64,000 nt of DNA from Physella acuta (Eukaryota > Mollusca > Gastropoda > Physidae). This document shows positions 59,680 through 64,000 of the stretch, piece by piece. The stretch spans positions 1,366,001-1,430,000 of the forward strand of contig NW_026731578.1 of the NCBI RefSeq assembly GCF_028476545.1, given 5' to 3'. Position 1 is the first letter of the stretch. Every line of letters begins with the position of its first letter. The position numbers and the translations under genes were made by a program. Under the pieces are notes generated by a model, which did not search any database, was not told where the DNA came from, and was given only the letters and a program-made list of their open reading frames with translations.

Positions 59680-60412
59680 GACGAGTTAATAATCGCAATC
59701 CCCCAGTATGGAAATTGCGCTAAAAAATTGCGTTTAATAATGCGTCATTTCTGGATGGATGGATGGATGGATGGACGGATGTGTGTCCGCAGCGTGTCCG
59801 CAGCTTTAAGTCGTATCTCCTCCTCAACGAAGCAATATCGAGGACTAGTTCCAAAGCAAATATATTAAGCAAGTTCCGAGGATGAACATAGGCCAAAAAA
59901 ATTCCCGGAATTCCTTCCTGGATTTCCCGGAAAAGCAAAAAAACCTCGACAAAATGCAGTTTTTGGCCCATATCTCAGCAACCAGACCACTTAGCGACTT
60001 GAAACATTTACCAATCGATTCCTGCCATAATTTAGAACAATATTGCCGAAGAAAGTTTTCAAAAATATCCTTTCGTTCGGTCACAAAAAAAATAATTTCT
60101 TCTAATTTGTATTGGCTAAGATTACTAAGAATATACAAATATACTGGAAGAAGCGAAGCGGTGAAGTTCCAAACCAAGCACACCGGCTGAGGCAGTCGCT
60201 AGTGAGAGGTAAGCGAGGGGGCGGGGACTAGCTCTGCTCATGTGGTTTAAACTGAGCATCGTGTAGGCCTACTCGTTAAAATAAAACTATTTCCGTTGAT
60301 ATAGGTTAATATAGTTGTCTTTTTTTTAGCGCAAAAAAAATATCCTTTCGTTCGGTCACAAAAAATTAATTAAGGAAATTGCGCTTAAATTGTCACTAGA
60401 CTTTTTATTAAC
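59680..60412 (+). mobile_element. MITE-like family A, copy 4
   Basis: The longest copy, same orientation as copy 3. The first ~40 bases are arranged differently from the others (an inverted terminal stretch). It carries extra sequence near 60.1-60.3 kb before the shared end GGAAATTGCGCTTAAATTGT. Confidence 0.8.
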
Positions 60413-60738
60413 TTGTTTTTTTTAAATACCTATTAAATAATGACAGAATAAAAAGGTAATATATTTAAAATCAATAATATAAATTTAAAAAAAAACCCAT
60501 AGAAATCAACATAACATGACACATACACAGCTTTCACTTTTTATATTATTTTGACCGGCTCGAGAATAGGAAGTATTACGGCAAACATAAAATGAAACAG
60601 AGATTTTCAAAACAGACTATAATGCACTCACACACATGACATGCTGTAATATGTTTTAATTTAAAAAAGAACAGAGACATTTTTCTTTCAAAACCCGATC
60701 AGGCCAGAAATGAGTATACTATGTTCGTATTCTGTGTT

Positions 60739-60875
<137 letters not shown>

Positions 60876-61189
60876 GGCCCAGAACTTTGTTTTGAGGAGT
60901 TGCCCATTTTTTCCAGTTCAGCCACTACTCGGAACACGGGAAATTAATAGGCCTATATATTGTATATATAAGCCTATATGATTGATATGCGTTCTTCCTA
61001 GCAACCATGTATGTATACCATTGTAGGCCTTTTAAGTGAACAATATCTGCCCACAGAACACCACTATTGTATACGTTAGGGGCATACTGTTTTAGCTTTT
61101 TCGTTGTTGGCTACTTTTGCACCTTTGGTAAAAGTTTTGTTAAGGTATGCGTGGTTATTTTTCGTTTAAATCATAGAATGAGCCTATAG

Positions 61190-61412
61190 CAGAGGCGTAG
61201 CGGGGGGGGGGGGGGGTGCGGACCGCAACGGGTGACACCATTTAGGGGGTGACATCAAGGCAAAAAATAGCAAAATGTATAGAGAAAAACTTGAGCGGGG
61301 GGGGGGGGGGTTCAAATCGAAAGTTTGAAAGTTTGTCCCCGGGAAGGGTCGCCTCTGGGGGGTGACACCATTAAGTGCCGCACCGGGTGACACCCGACCT
61401 CGCTACGCCATT
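61190..61412 (+). mobile_element. MITE-like element with GGCGTAGCG ends
   Basis: The left end CAGAGGCGTAGCGGGG and right end CCTCGCTACGCCATTG are inverted. The inside has two G13 runs and three GGTGACACC-type motifs. No clear target duplication was found. Confidence 0.55.
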
Positions 61413-61527
61413 GGAGCCAAGATCTACGATTTGGCATAAGTTCTTCTAAGGAACTTGATCACTTTAGCGTTAATCAACCCTTGTAACAGACAAAATTGTG
61501 ACTTTCAGGCCAGCCTTTTAAGCGTAG

Positions 61528-61665
61528 CGTTTCTTCCAGACTTTTTCTCCGCGGGGGGGGGGGGGGGGGGCACTTGATATTTTTCGGGGAGGGGGGGGCG
61601 GACACTGGTAAAAGTATATGTTTTCTATTTATAATATCCATCTCGTTCGGGGGGGGGGGGCTGGG
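61528..61665 (+). mobile_element. hAT-like MITE with G-runs, partial copy 3
   Basis: It shares the left end GTTTCTTCCAGACTTTTTCT and the core but lacks a recognisable right end; it runs into another G-rich repeat. Confidence 0.65.
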
Positions 61666-62023
61666 AAAGGTGATACTGATTTACCACAACGGATGACACC
61701 CGTCTTAATGTCGCCACTCAAAATTTAAAAGAAAATACTGTATTGGTTATGTGAGCTGATCTGTAGGCATCTAATTTAACCGTTTGTATGAGGACAAACA
61801 TTTTAAACCAAATATAAGCACTAAATAATTAATTTCTAACACAATATGTTTCGTATACTTTTAATTTTAAATGGTAACAAATATCTAGATTCTATATTTT
61901 AAAATACTATCTAGATGGGAAGATAATGGGGAGAGAATCTAGCTAGACTAGATTCTACTTCCGACTCCCGTTTAACTTTTTGTTTCTATGACCTACAGTC
62001 AGTGTCTGTATACCACATTCAAG

Positions 62024-62074
62024 ATGCCTGTAACGCTGCCAGCTCCAAAGCTAAATGTCTCTCCACTTATAAGG
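62024..62074 (+). CDS. Possible first coding exon of a gene running out of the window
   Basis: An ATG in a fair context (TTCAAGATGCC) opens the 17-codon peptide MPVTLPAPKLNVSPLIR, and the frame ends exactly at AGG|GTAATT, an acceptable donor in phase 0. Nothing downstream to 64 kb could be joined with confidence. This is a weak call: no homology is recognised and a single short frame can arise by chance. Confidence 0.22.
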
Positions 62075-62079
62075 GTAAT

Positions 62080-63700
62080 TTGATCTAATCCCATTAAAAA
62101 TCTTTAAAAATAAGATATTATAAAATTCTTTTATTATAGATCTACAAAACAGTTTGTCTACAAATATTTATTTTAGACTAGACGGATCGGCTCTTATGGT
62201 GACGGTGGAGATAACTCTGACTGATTTAGTGACGGGCTGCTCACTATCAAAGTGAAATACTGTGCTGACTCCTATGTCGCTTTGATTGTATTTTTTAGAT
62301 CTAAATCTAGTCTATCTAGATTTAGCCCATTATTGGGAATAGCCATAATTAATAATTTAAAAAAAAATTTTAGGATTAGGCCTAACTCTAATCATCTAAT
62401 GATAGGCATTCCGACTTCCGCTGTTTCGATTCGGTATTCCACATCCGGACTTTTTGATGCAGACTTTATAAAAACTCGCCCTTTTCCGAAGAATACCGAA
62501 TCTCACTGTTGGAATCGAGTTTTTAGAAATATTCGATATAGATATTCTAGTGTAGTCGTATTATATGTTTCCATTAGAAAATTACAGCCATTATGACAAT
62601 CTTAAAGCCGAAATCGATCGCACGATTCTAATGAGTTTATCTCGCGAACATGTCCCGTACGGTGCTGTCACATTTTAAATAAGTTTTTGTATTAAACACT
62701 GTATAAGTGTCTTGCCATTAGTTTTAAGTGTCCATTTAATAAACAAATATTATAATAACGGTTTTATGGCACTTACTACTTCTGTTTACGAGTTATCATA
62801 CATGTCAAATCCCCGAGCTAGCACTTCGGCCTTGACAACGCCATGGCGTCGGTTTAGCACCGCATTACCTATTATCGATAAAATACGCGCACTAATGCCA
62901 ATGACGTAGTTTTCGAAGTTGGAAAGAATTTAAATTGGGGGTGGCACTGTTAAAACTAGATAAAATACATTGATCAAGTTATCTATTAAAAACGACAGGC
63001 AAGAAGCTTAGGCTTACATTAACTAGTGTCAAGCATTTCACACATATCTACTTATTACTTAGATTTAAGGCTTATACTATTAATTAAGTTAATACTAAAT
63101 TATACTTTATAGGGCCTACTATAAATAATAAATAAGGCCTATTTCTTAGTATAACTATAAAGTAAGTCTGGGCCTATTATTGGTTATGATAAGTAAAGAA
63201 GCTTGGTGATAAACTTAATTATTTGTGATAATTATGCCTATGACATTAGTAAATAGTAAATAATAAACAAAAGGCGCAGCAATTGACATGGGGGGGGGGG
63301 AATACTAATTAATAAGGCAGTGAATTTAGAATGACATGAAAAAGGCATGATAGTTAGGCTATTATTCATAATAATTTAGGATACAATTTTTACATTTAAT
63401 AATAAAAAGTAGCAAAAAACAAATAACAACAAACATGTATTTAAATCACAGCATATTGCCAATATATTCATATAAGCAGAAAGACAGGGAAGCTGTAACT
63501 TCTGATGTGGAACAACTTACTTAACACTTAATAAACTTTTACAAGAATTTAAGGTTTTTCTATTGATTAGTTGTACCAAAATAATAATATCAATAGGGCC
63601 TGATAAAGACCCTAGTATATTAAAGTAGTTTCCCTTTTGGACCTGTCAATCCATCATCCATAGAGCAGCTGAAGTAGAGTTTATCTGTTTCTTGACCACT
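62080..63700. other. AT-rich, no gene supported
   Basis: A 114-codon open frame at 62252-62596 has no recognisable content; short unremarkable sequence otherwise. A G10 run lies near 63291. Confidence 0.35.
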
Positions 63701-63704
63701 GAAC

Positions 63705-63885
63705 ATTAAGTGATGGTGTGGTTAGCTCTCTGCCAAGCTATCTTTACTTTCCCTTGTGTCAGGTACTCATCTGAGCTTGGTGGATGCTGCGCGCTGCACA
63801 GACAGACTTGTCTGAGATCTGAGCTTAAGACTTGCATGTTAGTAGTTGAGTGCTTTACCACACCATCCTTAGTTTTATTTTTCAG
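63705..63885 (-). mobile_element. tRNA-derived SINE, diverged
   Basis: The minus strand has GATGGTGTGGTAAAGCACTC and later GATGAGTACCTGACACAAGG then GAAAGTAAAG, in the same order as the 37.36 kb SINE. Confidence 0.6.
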
Positions 63886-64000
63886 CATTCTTCTTATTAC
63901 ATGCTTCAGTATCAATCACCAAATTTATCCTATCTGTTATAGTAGCATTCTGGACATACGTCTGTTGCAGTCACTATAATTACTATAAAAGGGTGCAATA

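Overview
The window is nuclear DNA from an animal, most likely a marine or freshwater invertebrate of the mollusc type. This is inferred from intron-rich genes with GT-AG introns, genes of animal-specific families, AT-rich introns, tRNA-derived SINEs, small hAT-type elements and an extreme load of minisatellites. The species cannot be named from the sequence. No bacterial, viral or retroelement gene was recognised.

Layout. 1-22 kb: gene-poor, built largely of tandem arrays with units of 11-60 bp, plus MITE-like elements; only a few exon-like segments are visible here, on the minus strand, none of them secure. 22.4-37.25 kb, minus strand: a 30-exon coiled-coil gene that I recognise as CCDC171; the whole reading frame closes in phase at every junction (about 1,307 residues). 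38.53-43.56 kb, plus strand: an 8-exon aldo-keto reductase (290 residues) with the complete catalytic tetrad, head-to-head with CCDC171 (start codons 1.28 kb apart). 46.46-54.33 kb, plus strand: a complete 16-exon KATNAL2 (katanin p60-like AAA ATPase with LisH, 562 residues). 54.3-64 kb: intergenic, with dispersed repeats, a long TA microsatellite and one possible first exon near 62.05 kb.

The most striking observation is that most tandem arrays inside the two long genes sit exactly on an exon-intron junction, and the repeat unit itself carries the splice site. In CCDC171 this holds for the donors of exons 11, 20, 21, 25 and 27, possibly exon 30, and for the acceptors of exons 18 and 28. In KATNAL2 it holds for the donors of exons 6 and 14. 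Several units contain AG|GT with a pyrimidine-rich lead, so each copy could serve as acceptor and donor at once, like a recursive-splicing ratchet point. A single exon end can thus be followed by about 20 near-identical donors. Whether these are used, or are only a tolerated by-product of tandem duplication, is open and testable with RNA reads.

Other points: four unrelated minisatellites between 2 and 12.5 kb share a TGACGTG core; two dispersed-repeat copies show a CpG-to-TpG/CpA decay pattern; a dimeric tRNA-derived SINE occurs in introns of two neighbouring genes; several hAT-like MITEs keep clear 8-bp target duplications.
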